This document shows positions 1 through 8,963 of a DNA stretch of 64,000 nucleotides, in pieces (the stretch's first letter is position 1; every line of letters starts with the position of its first letter). The position numbers and the translations under genes were made by a program. The stretch covers positions 19,795 to 83,794 of the forward strand of contig NZ_KQ949105.1 of NCBI RefSeq assembly GCF_001514305.1, given 5' to 3'. The DNA is from Streptomyces dysideae (GTDB lineage: Bacteria; Actinomycetota; Actinomycetes; Streptomycetales; Streptomycetaceae). The notes below the pieces were generated by a model. That model saw only the letters and a program-made list of their open reading frames with translations, had not been told where the DNA came from and did not search any database.

Positions 1-1
1 C

Positions 2-3000
2 GTCACTCCGCTCGACGTCTCGCACGCCTTCCACTCGCCGCAGATGGCCTGCGCCGCCCAGGCCCTGCCGACCGTGCTGACGGCCGAACCGATCAAGGCC
101 CCGCAGCGCCCGGTCGTCTCCACCGTCACCGGCCGCCGCATCGAGCCCGAGGCCGACCTGTCCGAGCTGCTCGGGCGGCAACTCATCAGCCCGGTGCGGT
201 TCTCGGAGGCCATAGGGGAAGTCGCCAGCACTACCGACCTGTTCGTCGAGGTCGGTCCGGGCCGCGCCCTCGCGGCATTCGCCAGGGACTGCGCGGACGG
301 GACACCGGCGGTCAGCACGGCCACCGACAGCCCCTTCCTGCGAGGACTGCTGGAAGTCATGGCCGCCGCCTACGTGCTGGGTTCGCCGCTGCGGCCGCAG
401 AAGCTGTTCTCCGACCGGCTCACCCGCCCCTTCTCCCTCGACGCCCCGTTACGGTTCCTGGCCAACCCCTGCGAGGAAGCCCCGCCCTCTGAGGCCGGGG
501 GAGTGGCGCCGCTCTCCAGCGAGCTTTTTTCGCCCACCGCGCCCGCCCAGCACGCCGCACCCTCCGGCGACGACCCGGCGGCCGGTGCGGATGCGGGGCC
601 CCCGGCAGACGCGCTCACCGTCCTCCGCGCCCGTATCGCCGAACGGGCAGAACTGCCCGTGGAGGCCATCGACCCCAGCACCCGGCTCCTCGACGAGCTG
701 CACCTCAGCTCGATCACCGTGGGCCAGATCGTCGCGCGGACCGCCGCCGACATCGGGGTCGAACCACCCCAGGACATCATGTCGATCGCCACGGTCACCG
801 TCGCCGACATCGCCGCGCTCCTCTACGCCGGCTCCGAGTCCTCGGGCGACCCGTATCCGGCACAGGTGCCCGGTGTGGGCTCATGGGTACGCGCCTACCA
901 GGTGGACTGGACGCCCGCGCCTCTGGCCCGGGCACCGCACCAGGCGGCTGCCGACGGGTCCTCATCCGACGCCGGCACCGCGAGCTGGAACGTGCACTCG
1001 GTGCCGGATGACCCCCTGGCCGCCGCCCTCGCGAGCAAGCTCACCCGGGAGGCATCCAGGCGAGGGACGCTGCTGTGTCTGCCGGACCGGGCAACCCCCG
1101 GCATCCCCGGCCTGCTGCTCACCGCGGCCGATGTGGTCGGGCACCACGGCACCCTGGCCGTCGTCCAGAGAGGACCGGTCGGCGGTGGCTTCGCCAAGAC
1201 ACTGCACCTGGAACGGCGGGACGTCACCGTCTGCCTCATCACGCTTCCCGAGGTGAGCGACCGGGACCTGTGCTCCCCGCCCTGGCTCGAGCGCATCGCG
1301 GCCGAGATCCGCACCGCCAGCGGTTTCACCGAGGTGCGCTACCGCGCCGACGGAACGCGGCTCACGCCCGCTCTTGTGCTGCTCCCGCTGCCCAGGAGCT
1401 CGCAGCCGGGACTGCGCCCCGACGACGTCGTCCTGGTCACCGGCGGAGGCAAGGGCATCAGCGCCGAGTGCGCCGCAGCCCTCGCCGGCGACAGCGGCGC
1501 GCGGATCGCGGTGCTTGGACGGACGCGTGTCGAGGACGACGCCCTGCTCGCCGAGAACCTCGCACGCTTCGGCCCGCGGGTGAGCTACCTCCCCACGGAC
1601 CTCACGGACCCCGAGGCGGTCGAGTCCGCGGTACGCCGAGTCCAGGCCGAGCTCGGTCCCGTCACCGTGGTGCTGCACGGTGCGGGCAGGAACACCCCCA
1701 TGTCCCTGGAGGACCTGGACGAGGAGGAGTTCGAGGCCACCAGCAGGCCGAAGCTCGACGGCCTGCGGCTGCTGCTCCACGCTCTGGGTGAGCGCCCGCC
1801 CCGGCTGCTGCTGGCGTTCGGCAGCATCATCGGCCGCTCTGGACTCCGGGGCGAGGCCCACTACGCCGCCGCCAACGAGTGGCTCGCCGCCTACGTGGAC
1901 GACTACTGCCGCACCCGTCCCACGTGCCGGGGGCTCACCCTGGAATGGTCCGTCTGGTCGGGGGTCGGGATGGGCGACCGCCTCGGCGTGCTCGATTCCC
2001 TCACTCGACAGGGCATCAGCCCCATCACCGTGGACGACTGCCTGGAGATTCTGGGCCGGGTGCTCGCGGACGGGGAGCTGCGCGGTCCGTTGGTCCTCGC
2101 CTCCCGCACCGGCACACTGCCGACCCTCGCCTACCAGGACACGACCTCCCACCACGGGCGGTTCGCGGAGCGGGTGCTCATCGACTACCCCGGGGTCGAA
2201 CTCGTCACCGAGGCCGAACTCTCCCTGGGCGCGGACCCCTACCTGGCAGACCACGTGCTGGATGGCCAGGCCCTGCTCCCCGGTGTCATCGGCATGGAGG
2301 CGATGGCCCAGATCGCGGCCGCGGTTACCGGCGCCTCTCCCGTCAGCGCGCTGACCGACGTGCGGTTCCTCAGACCCATCACAGTTCCCGAACGCGGCAC
2401 CACGACCGTGCGCACGGCCGCTCTCGTGCGGGCGGACGGAAGCGTCACCGTAGCGATGCGCAGCCAGGAGACGGACTTTGCCGTCGACCACTTCCTCGCC
2501 ACCGTGCACGTCGGCGACACAACCGGCCGCCGCGAACGGGCACCGGCATCCGCCGACGACGCACCCGCCGCCCGTCTCGACCCCGCCCGCGACCTCTACG
2601 GGAGCCTGCTGTTCCAGAGCGGTCGTTTCCAGCGGGTGACGGGCTACCGGCACATCAGCGCACACACGTGCCGAGCCGTGATCGCGCCGGGCGATGACAA
2701 GGGGTGGTTCGGGATGTTCCACGCCCAGACCCTTGCCTTGCCCGACCCGGGCGCGCGCGACGCCTTCCTGCACGCCGTGCAGGTCTGCGTCCCGCACCGG
2801 ACCCTGCTGCCGGTCTCCGCCGGGCACGTGACGGTACGCCCCGCTGCCGCGCCGGCCGGCGACCTGCACCTGATGGCACAGGAGACCGCACACACGGGCG
2901 ACGCGTTCACCTATCGCCTCACTGTCACCGACGGGTCCGGCCGCGTCGTCGAACGCTGGGACGACGTGGTCTTCCGCGCCACCAGCGACCGCCGCCCGCA

Positions 3001-3610
3001 GCCGCGCCACTGGCCCGTCGCGCTGCTGGCCCCGCTCCTCGTCCGTATGGCGGAGACGACGGAGCACGGGCCGTGGCTGCGGGCCGTGGTCGAGGAGGCG
3101 GTCGTCAAACGGCGGGGAGCTTCCCAGCACGCGCTCGCCCGGCTCGCCGAGGGACGTTTGCCCGTCACCCGGCGCAGCGACGGCAAGCCCGACCTGACAC
3201 CCGACGGCTGGTGTCTGAGCGCGTCACACGGCGCCGGGGTCACCCTTGCGGTCGCCGCGGACGGGCCTGTGGGCTGTGACATCGAAGCGGTGGTGCATCG
3301 GCCCGAGACCGACTGGCAGGGGCTGCTGGGAACCGACGGCGAGGCCCTGGCCGGGGCCGTCGTGGCCGCGGGCTGGCCGGCCGGCCACGCCAGGACTGCC
3401 GTATGGAGTGTGACTGAGGCCGTGCGGAAAGCCGGGGGCGGACAAGCCGACCGGGCCCACCTGCGGACCCTGCGCGACGACGGAGGTGCCGAGTTCGCGG
3501 CGGGACGCTTCACGGTCGTCGCCTACATGACCACCGACGGGAATGCGTCGCACGAACCAGTGCCTGCCGTGGCTGCGATCGCTCGAGACGGAAGGGAGAC
3601 GCATGCCTGA
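2..3610 (+). CDS. Enediyne-type iterative polyketide synthase, 3' part (AT-ACP-KR-DH-PPTase)
   Basis: The gene enters from the left edge; about 1200 residues are visible. Domain order is the C-terminal end of an acyltransferase (HAFHSPQM motif at the very start), an ACP around residues 215-270 with the phosphopantetheine serine in LHLSS, a ketoreductase (nucleotide motif VTGGGKGI, then FGSIIGRSG and YAAAN), a dehydratase (catalytic His in YLADHVLDGQALLPG) and a C-terminal phosphopantetheinyl transferase (GCDIEAV, then WSVTEAVRKAGG). ACP-KR-DH-PPTase in this order is characteristic of enediyne PKSs (SgcE/CalE8 class), which build a linear polyene from malonyl-CoA and self-activate their own ACP. 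The KS and most of the AT lie outside the window. The downstream thioesterase start overlaps this stop by 8 nt, so the two are coupled. Family assignment is firm; the product is unknown. Confidence 0.93.
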   Translation, partial: VTPLDVSHAFHSPQMACAAQALPTVLTAEPIKAPQRPVVSTVTGRRIEPEADLSELLGRQLISPVRFSEAIGEVASTTDLFVEVGPGRALAAFARDCADGTPAVSTATDSPFLRGLLEVMAAAYVLGSPLRPQKLFSDRLTRPFSLDAPLRFLANPCEEAPPSEAGGVAPLSSELFSPTAPAQHAAPSGDDPAAGADAGPPADALTVLRARIAERAELPVEAIDPSTRLLDELHLSSITVGQIVARTAADIGVEPPQDIMSIATVTVADIAALLYAGSESSGDPYPAQVPGVGSWVRAYQVDWTPAPLARAPHQAAADGSSSDAGTASWNVHSVPDDPLAAALASKLTREASRRGTLLCLPDRATPGIPGLLLTAADVVGHHGTLAVVQRGPVGGGFAKTLHLERRDVTVCLITLPEVSDRDLCSPPWLERIAAEIRTASGFTEVRYRADGTRLTPALVLLPLPRSSQPGLRPDDVVLVTGGGKGISAECAAALAGDSGARIAVLGRTRVEDDALLAENLARFGPRVSYLPTDLTDPEAVESAVRRVQAELGPVTVVLHGAGRNTPMSLEDLDEEEFEATSRPKLDGLRLLLHALGERPPRLLLAFGSIIGRSGLRGEAHYAAANEWLAAYVDDYCRTRPTCRGLTLEWSVWSGVGMGDRLGVLDSLTRQGISPITVDDCLEILGRVLADGELRGPLVLASRTGTLPTLAYQDTTSHHGRFAERVLIDYPGVELVTEAELSLGADPYLADHVLDGQALLPGVIGMEAMAQIAAAVTGASPVSALTDVRFLRPITVPERGTTTVRTAALVRADGSVTVAMRSQETDFAVDHFLATVHVGDTTGRRERAPASADDAPAARLDPARDLYGSLLFQSGRFQRVTGYRHISAHTCRAVIAPGDDKGWFGMFHAQTLALPDPGARDAFLHAVQVCVPHRTLLPVSAGHVTVRPAAAPAGDLHLMAQETAHTGDAFTYRLTVTDGSGRVVERWDDVVFRATSDRRPQPRHWPVALLAPLLVRMAETTEHGPWLRAVVEEAVVKRRGASQHALARLAEGRLPVTRRSDGKPDLTPDGWCLSASHGAGVTLAVAADGPVGCDIEAVVHRPETDWQGLLGTDGEALAGAVVAAGWPAGHARTAVWSVTEAVRKAGGGQADRAHLRTLRDDGGAEFAAGRFTVVAYMTTDGNASHEPVPAVAAIARDGRETHA

Positions 3611-4037
3611 CCATTTCGAATACCGGCACGTCGTCGGCTTCGAGGAAACCAATCTCGTCGGCAACGTCTACTTCACCAACTACGTGAGCTGGCAGGGGCG
3701 CTGCCGCGAGATGTTCCTGTACCAGCACGCGCCGGAGGTGCTGGCCGAACTGCAGACGGGCCTGAAACTGTTCACCGTGAACTGCAGTTGCGAGTACTTC
3801 CTGGAGCTGCAGGCGTTCGACGTGGTGTCCGTCCGGATGCGTCTGCGTGAAGTGCTCAGCACCCAGGTCGAGTTCACTTTCGACTACGTCCATCTGCACG
3901 CCAAGGGCGAGCGGCTGGCGGCCCGCGGTTCCCAGCGTGTCGCCTGCATGCGCAGCGACGGCCTGGAGACGGTCCCGATCACCGTCCCCGAGTCCTTGGT
4001 GAGCGCCCTGGAGTCCTTCCGGGCGGTACCCGCGTGA
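3603..4037 (+). CDS. Enediyne-type hotdog thioesterase
   Basis: A 144-residue single-domain hotdog thioesterase. The segment GNVYFTNYVSWQGRCRE near residues 20-36 is the hallmark of the CalE7/SgcE10/DynE7 class, which hydrolyses the polyene from the ACP of the enediyne PKS. The ATG at 3603 has a GAAGGGAG ribosome site about 7 nt upstream and lies inside the PKS gene, overlapping its stop by 8 nt. Its own stop overlaps the GTG of the transporter (GTGA). Position directly after the PKS is the conserved pksE-thioesterase pair, so the role is strongly supported. Confidence 0.93.
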   Translation: MPDHFEYRHVVGFEETNLVGNVYFTNYVSWQGRCREMFLYQHAPEVLAELQTGLKLFTVNCSCEYFLELQAFDVVSVRMRLREVLSTQVEFTFDYVHLHAKGERLAARGSQRVACMRSDGLETVPITVPESLVSALESFRAVPA

Positions 4038-5650
4038 GCGTGAACCGCCCCAAGGAGGGCGCCATCACGTTCCGACGACCAGCCGTCTTCTGGGCAGGCG
4101 CGGTCATCGGCACGATCGGCGCCGCGCTGCACCTGCCCATGTTCATCGAGGCACGATCGATGCACTACCACATGGCCAACATGAAGCCGGACGCCGCCAT
4201 GACCGTCGGCATGGCGGCGGTCCTTGTGGGGGGCGCACTGACCTTGTGGGGGCTCCTTCCACCCCGGCGCCGCGACGAGCCGCCAGTGGACCTGCACATC
4301 CGCGCTCTGGACGACGCCCGCCTGCGTCCCTCCCACGTCGGGCTCGTCCTGGTGCTCACCCTCGCCGTGACCATCGACGTCATGAAGCCGACCACGCTGT
4401 CCTTCGTCGCGCCCGGCGTGGCGGCCGAGTACGGCCTCACCTCACCCCTGCATCCCAACGGCGGTCTCCCGGTGACCCTGTTGCCGCTGTCCGGGCTGCT
4501 GGGGACGGTGCTGGGTTCCATTCTGTGGGGGGTGCTCGCCGACCGTGTGGGACGGCGCCCTGCCATCCTCTTCGCCGGCGTCATCTTCACCACCACCTCG
4601 ATCTGCGGTGCGATGCCCACGTTCACCGGAAACCTGGTGATGTGCTTCTTCATGGGCATCGGCGCGGGCGGCATGCTGCCTGTGACCTTCGCGCTTCTCA
4701 CCGAGACGGTTCCCGCCCGCCACCGCGGCTGGCTCCTGGTGCTGATCGGCGGGAACTCCGCCCTCGCCTATGCCCTCACCAGCCAGTTGGCCGAGAGCCT
4801 GGTACCGCACTACGGATGGCGCATCCTCTGGCTGATCGGCATGCCCACCGGCGTACTCGTCCTGCTGCTGAACCGGTGGATACCGGAGTCCCCGCGCTAC
4901 CTCATTCTGGCCGGCCGCGGCCACGAGGCGCGCGCCGTGATGGAGCGGTACGGGTCGGCTCTGGTCTCCTCCCCGCGCTCTGCGGCGGCGCCTGCCGCCA
5001 CCACCGCGCGCACCGAGGCCTCCGTGCAGGGAGGTCCGCTCCTCCTTACCGGGCTGCTTCTGCTGGCTCTCAGCGTGGGCCTCGTGACGTACGGGTTCCA
5101 GCTGTGGGTTCCGACCGATCTGCAGCGCATGGGGATCGAGGGCCTGGACGCCGACCGGATCCTGCGCAATGCCGCCCTGTTCGGTCTGCCGATGAACGTG
5201 GTGGCCGCTTTCGCCTACGGGTTCTGGAGCTCGAAGTGGACGACGGTTCTGCTCAGCGGCCTGACCGTCGCGCCGCTCCTCTGCTTCACGGTGCTGGGCG
5301 ACGATGTCGTGGAACATCGCACCCTGCTGATGGCTCTACTGTCCGTTCCGATCGTCAGCGTGTACTCGCTGGGCGCCATCACGATCGCCTACTGCGCCGA
5401 GATCTACCCCACGGCACTGCGGGGGCGGGCAACGGGCCGGGTGGCCGGGCTCACTAAGTGCGGCGGAGTTGTCATGCTGGTCCTCACTCTGCTGTCGCTG
5501 GCCGCCCCAAAACTGCAGGTCACCGCCGCTACGGGCGCGGTGCCGCTGGCCTGCGCCGTGATACTGCTCGCGCTGGCGGGTATCGAGACCCGGCACCAGG
5601 CCATCGACGCCCCGCTGGAGGCAGAGCCGCAGTCTGCGCCGGTCATCTGA
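4034..5650 (+). CDS. MFS transporter (metabolite:H+ symporter-like), candidate exporter
   Basis: A 538-residue integral membrane protein starting at GTG 4034, which overlaps the thioesterase stop by 4 nt. Residues 1-75 hold two extra predicted membrane helices (AVFWAGAVIGTIGAALHL and a segment near MTVGMAAVLVGG). The rest is a 12-helix major facilitator with the inter-helix 2/3 motif GVLADRVGRRPA and the PESPRYLI motif after helix 6, as in the sugar/metabolite:H+ symporter branch. Being coupled to the PKS and thioesterase, it may export the product or an intermediate and contribute to self-resistance; that is inference. The extra N-terminal helices are unusual for the family. Confidence 0.85.
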   Translation: MSVNRPKEGAITFRRPAVFWAGAVIGTIGAALHLPMFIEARSMHYHMANMKPDAAMTVGMAAVLVGGALTLWGLLPPRRRDEPPVDLHIRALDDARLRPSHVGLVLVLTLAVTIDVMKPTTLSFVAPGVAAEYGLTSPLHPNGGLPVTLLPLSGLLGTVLGSILWGVLADRVGRRPAILFAGVIFTTTSICGAMPTFTGNLVMCFFMGIGAGGMLPVTFALLTETVPARHRGWLLVLIGGNSALAYALTSQLAESLVPHYGWRILWLIGMPTGVLVLLLNRWIPESPRYLILAGRGHEARAVMERYGSALVSSPRSAAAPAATTARTEASVQGGPLLLTGLLLLALSVGLVTYGFQLWVPTDLQRMGIEGLDADRILRNAALFGLPMNVVAAFAYGFWSSKWTTVLLSGLTVAPLLCFTVLGDDVVEHRTLLMALLSVPIVSVYSLGAITIAYCAEIYPTALRGRATGRVAGLTKCGGVVMLVLTLLSLAAPKLQVTAATGAVPLACAVILLALAGIETRHQAIDAPLEAEPQSAPVI

Positions 5651-5657
5651 GCCGCGT

Positions 5658-5694
5658 GCCGGTGACCAGGAGACTCTTCCGCACGGTCACCGGC
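5658..5694. terminator. Inverted repeat between convergent genes, probable bidirectional terminator
   Basis: GCCGGTGACC (5658-5667) and GGTCACCGGC (5685-5694) form a perfect 10-bp stem with a 17-nt loop. It lies between the convergent MFS transporter and AraC genes and overlaps the last codons of the latter. Confidence 0.55.
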
Positions 5695-6595
5695 CCTCGG
5701 TTCTGGACGCCAGCCGGTCCGCGCTTGCCTCGGCGATCAGCAGGGGCAGGGCGTAGACCAGCGGCGGATCGCTGGGAGCGGTCCGCCGCAGACACACACG
5801 GAAGGTGCTGTGGGGGGAGCCGAGCGATACCACCGTCGCGCCCACGCGGCGGTTGGTGCCGACCGAATCCAGCAGGGCATCCACGACGCGCAGCCGCGCG
5901 GGGAACCAGACCGACAGGATCTGCTGCACCTTGCTCCCGCGCGGAAGCGAGGGCAGCGGCAGTTCGACGAGGCCCGGCCGCGCCCTCCACGTGCAGCTCA
6001 CCGGCACCTCCTGCGGAACGCCGTGCGCGAACATGCCCGTGCACAGCAGCCCTTCGGCTGCCAGCTCGCCCGGGGCTGGCAGCACCTCACCGGACAGGAC
6101 ACCCCCGGTGGACGTCGGGGCCACGGGCGGGGCCGTACAGTCGGCCAGCGCACCGATCCGCTGCTGTCCGTGCTGCTCGACCAGAGTGAGGTAGCGCCGG
6201 GGAGAGACGCCGACGAGCCGGGTGAACTGGGTCGTGAAGGTCCCCAGGCTCAAATACCCGACAGCGGTGCACACATCGATGATGCGAGGAGAGTCCCGGA
6301 TGATCAGTCTCTGGGCGGCAGCCATCCGTAGGGCGGCAAGGAACCTGGCAGGCGTCACGGAGGTGACCGAGCGGAAGACGCGGTGGAAGTGGAACGGGCT
6401 GAACAGCCCGGCCTCCGCATGGTCGGAGAGGTACTGCGGATCGGCGAGATTACGCGTCATCCGCGCGATGGCACGTTCCACCGCAGCCAGACGCGCTGCA
6501 TCCGAGGGCGACGGACAGTGTGTGCCGCACTCCTGGCCGGTCCGGCAGTCGCCACAGGCCGCACGGCCGGGGAGCGCGTGCGGATGAGTCGTCAT
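5687..6595 (-). CDS. AraC-family transcriptional regulator with N-terminal HTH
   Basis: A 302-residue regulator. Two helix-turn-helix motifs lie in the N-terminal half (about residues 35-140): SDHAEAGLFSPFHFHRVFRS and VCTAVGYLSLGTFTTQFTR with the family signature GVSPRRYL. The C-terminal 150 residues are an effector or dimerisation part of unknown specificity. A Cys/His-rich N-terminus (about CGDCRTGQECGTHC, residues 15-28) could bind metal or sense redox. The ATG overlaps the stop of the SRPBCC gene by 4 nt (ATGA), so both are one operon. It probably regulates itself, its partner or the neighbouring PKS genes; targets cannot be read from the sequence. Confidence 0.85.
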   Translation of the reverse strand: MTTHPHALPGRAACGDCRTGQECGTHCPSPSDAARLAAVERAIARMTRNLADPQYLSDHAEAGLFSPFHFHRVFRSVTSVTPARFLAALRMAAAQRLIIRDSPRIIDVCTAVGYLSLGTFTTQFTRLVGVSPRRYLTLVEQHGQQRIGALADCTAPPVAPTSTGGVLSGEVLPAPGELAAEGLLCTGMFAHGVPQEVPVSCTWRARPGLVELPLPSLPRGSKVQQILSVWFPARLRVVDALLDSVGTNRRVGATVVSLGSPHSTFRVCLRRTAPSDPPLVYALPLLIAEASADRLASRTEGR

Positions 6596-7434
6596 GGTGT
6601 GTCCTTCGAGACGGGTACGGCGGCCGACAGGGCGAGGACGGTGTCCAGCGACGCGAGCCAGGTGGCGGTGAAACGTCGGCGCAGGATCAGCGCCTGCCGG
6701 GCCGGGATGCCGAGCCCGCTCCAGCCGTCATGATGAATCCGCAGCCGCGCGCCGGTGGCGTCCGTCTCCAGTTCCGCGACGCAGCGGGTCGGGGCTCCGG
6801 ACGGGGGGACGGCGATCTCGCATGTGGCACGGCGCCCGGGTACGACCTCCCAGCGGGCGATGCCGAACCGGCGCGGCCCCTCGCTGTCCACGATGAAGAA
6901 CCAGCGGGGGGTGAAGCCGTCGGTGGCGATCGGCATCCACCGGTACAGGTCCGGTTCGTGCAGCGGCTGGAATCGGCTGCCGGGCAGCCGCACCGAGCCG
7001 TCGATGCGATCGCGGAACGCGTAGCGGGTGGGCCGTCCGTGGCGCAGGTAGCCCGCCAGCCGGTCCAGGAAGTCCCGCCATCCCTCCTGGAGTTCCGCGA
7101 CTTCGGTCGGCGGCAGGTCGTGGCCGTGCTGGTGCACGTCCACCGTGGTGATGCCGTCTTGCTCACGCAGTGTCCAGGTGACGAGGGAGGGCGCTTCCAC
7201 GCCGAGGAAGCGCCACGAGAATCTGAGCATGTGCGGCCGGTGCAATTCCGGCGCGTCGAGCGTGAAGAAGTCGCCGTCCCCGAAGTCGAGGCGGTTCGGG
7301 CGCCCTGGGCGCAGCGGCTCATGGAGGTCGCCGAACCAGCGCGAGACCTGTTCCGGGTCCGTGATCGCTTCCCACACCCGCTCGAGGGGGACCGCGACGT
7401 CGATGTCTGCCTGGACGTCGTTGAAGCGGGTCAC
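6592..7434 (-). CDS. Two-copy SRPBCC (AHSA1-like) domain protein
   Basis: About 280 residues from the GTG at 7434, chosen because GGAGG lies 5-6 nt upstream and homology begins there (VTRFNDVQADIDVAVPLERVWEAI). The first half is an AHSA1/START-like fold (VWEAITDPEQVSRWFGDL). The second half looks like another ligand-binding SRPBCC-type repeat (RWMPIATDGFTPRWFFIVD). Such folds bind hydrophobic ligands and can act as cyclases, sequestering proteins or regulator partners. It is translationally coupled to the AraC regulator, and divergent from the ABC1 kinase across an AT-rich promoter region. Function is unknown; binding a polyketide is a plausible inference from the cluster. Confidence 0.75.
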   Translation of the reverse strand: MTRFNDVQADIDVAVPLERVWEAITDPEQVSRWFGDLHEPLRPGRPNRLDFGDGDFFTLDAPELHRPHMLRFSWRFLGVEAPSLVTWTLREQDGITTVDVHQHGHDLPPTEVAELQEGWRDFLDRLAGYLRHGRPTRYAFRDRIDGSVRLPGSRFQPLHEPDLYRWMPIATDGFTPRWFFIVDSEGPRRFGIARWEVVPGRRATCEIAVPPSGAPTRCVAELETDATGARLRIHHDGWSGLGIPARQALILRRRFTATWLASLDTVLALSAAVPVSKDTP

Positions 7435-7484
7435 ACCGACCTCCGGGAGGCTCCAGACCGACCGGGACACCTGACAACCGATCA

Positions 7485-7523
7485 ATAACGCTATATGATT
7501 ATTAAGTATTCTCTGTATGTCAA
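7485..7523 (-). promoter_or_regulatory. AT-rich divergent promoter island
   Basis: A sharp AT-rich patch in otherwise high-GC DNA between the divergent SRPBCC and ABC1 genes. On the minus strand a perfect TTGACA lies at 7523-7518, followed by an AT-rich stretch with TAATCA (16-nt spacer) and AATAAT elements, suiting a sigma-70 type promoter for the SRPBCC-AraC operon. The exact -10 is uncertain. Confidence 0.45.
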
Positions 7524-7607
7524 CACTCCACTCCGACGGACGCACGCCCCGTGGGTGTCCAGTGCCGCCGGGACGCGCAGCCGACGTCGGCACACCCAGG
7601 AGGTGTG

Positions 7608-8921
7608 ATGGCCGTACCACCTCTGTCCGCCCTCCCCCCACTGACCGGACTGCCTTTCACCGCACACGTCGGTCTGCCGGACAGATGCCGTCGCATCGCG
7701 TCCCTGGCCGCGGTGGCATCCCGCCATCTCGTCGCCGGAGCGGCCGACCGGCTTACCGCACGAAGCGGACGCAGGGCCCTTCCCGGCCGATGGCCGCGAT
7801 TACTGAGCGACCTCGGTCCCACCTACATCAAGGGCGCCCAACTGCTGAGCACACGGAGCGACTTACTGCCCCCAGCCATCTGCTCCGCCCTGGCGTGCCT
7901 CCATGACCGGGTCCCGGCGATGAGCGCTGCCGAGCTCGACCAGGCGCTGGCAGACGCCTACCCCGACCCTGAGAACTGGCCGTTCTCCACATTCGACAGG
8001 TCGGCGATCGCAGGCGGCAGCATCGCTTGTGTGTACCGTGCGACCCTGGTGGACGGCACGCCGGTGGCGGTCAAGCTCCGGCGCCCCGGCCTGCGGCACG
8101 CCATGGAGGCCGACTTCGCCCTCCTCGAATCCGGGGCCCGCTGGCTCGAACGTCTACCACCGCTGAGCAAGGTTCCCGCCCGCCGTATCGTGCGCCAACT
8201 CGGCAGCGCACTCCTGCGCCAGCTCGACCTCGCGCAGGAGGGGGAGGCGCTGGCCGCGCTCCGGGCGAACCTCGCCGAATTCCGGTTCCTTCGCATTCCC
8301 GCCCCGATACCCGGCACATCGGGCCCGGGCGCACTGGTGATGGAGTACATCGAGCCTCTCGACCGGTTCGCACCCGGCGACTTCACCAACGAGGATCGCC
8401 GACAGATCGTCAGAAACGTCCTGCAGTCGGTGTACCGGATGCTTTTCATCGACGGACTCGTCCACTGCGACATGCATCCGGGCAACCTGTACCTGGCCGC
8501 GGACGGGCTCGTCGTCCTCCTCGACGCCGGCTTCGTCGTCCCCCTCGAACCCAAGGTACGGCTGCTGTTCGCCCGCTTCTTCATGCACCTCTCCCTCGGC
8601 CGGGCCACCGAAGCCGCCGAGACGGTGCTCGAAAGCGCGGAACACATACCGCCCGACTGCGACACGGACGGCTTCCGCGCGGAGATAACGGCACTCGTGA
8701 AGGAGACCTACGGCAGGACCGCCGGCCAGTTCCGACTGGCACCCTTCGCGACCCGCCTGTTCGACATACAACGCAGGCACGGTGTCGCGGCGGCCCCTGA
8801 ATTCGTCTTCCCGCTGATGTCACTGCTGGTCCTGGAAGGAATGATCAACGACTTCGACGTGGACGTCGACTTCCAAGGCGAGGCGATCCCCACACTCCTG
8901 GTCGCCCTCAACCGCTACTGA
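7608..8921 (+). CDS. ABC1/UbiB-family atypical kinase
   Basis: A 437-residue protein of the ABC1/AarF/UbiB family. The ATG at 7608 is preceded by AGGAGG 4 nt upstream. Visible family landmarks: the KGAQ form of the KxGQ motif (YIKGAQLLSTRSDLLP), the nucleotide loop SIACVYRATL with VAVKLRRPG, the catalytic loop DMHPGNLYL and metal-binding LLDAGF. UbiB proteins support isoprenoid quinone and lipid metabolism as ATPases. No transmembrane tail is obvious. It sits 42 nt before the ketoreductase gene on the same strand and is probably co-transcribed. Its job in a polyketide cluster is unclear. Confidence 0.85.
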   Translation: MAVPPLSALPPLTGLPFTAHVGLPDRCRRIASLAAVASRHLVAGAADRLTARSGRRALPGRWPRLLSDLGPTYIKGAQLLSTRSDLLPPAICSALACLHDRVPAMSAAELDQALADAYPDPENWPFSTFDRSAIAGGSIACVYRATLVDGTPVAVKLRRPGLRHAMEADFALLESGARWLERLPPLSKVPARRIVRQLGSALLRQLDLAQEGEALAALRANLAEFRFLRIPAPIPGTSGPGALVMEYIEPLDRFAPGDFTNEDRRQIVRNVLQSVYRMLFIDGLVHCDMHPGNLYLAADGLVVLLDAGFVVPLEPKVRLLFARFFMHLSLGRATEAAETVLESAEHIPPDCDTDGFRAEITALVKETYGRTAGQFRLAPFATRLFDIQRRHGVAAAPEFVFPLMSLLVLEGMINDFDVDVDFQGEAIPTLLVALNRY

Positions 8922-8963
8922 CGCGGCACTCCGTCACGATCCGCCCCAACGGGAGACGCAGCC

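Noticed and set aside
962..3130. 722-codon open frame antisense to the PKS gene
   Set aside because: Typical GC-rich shadow frame; Gly/Val/Arg-biased with no domain, while the plus strand has full PKS domains.
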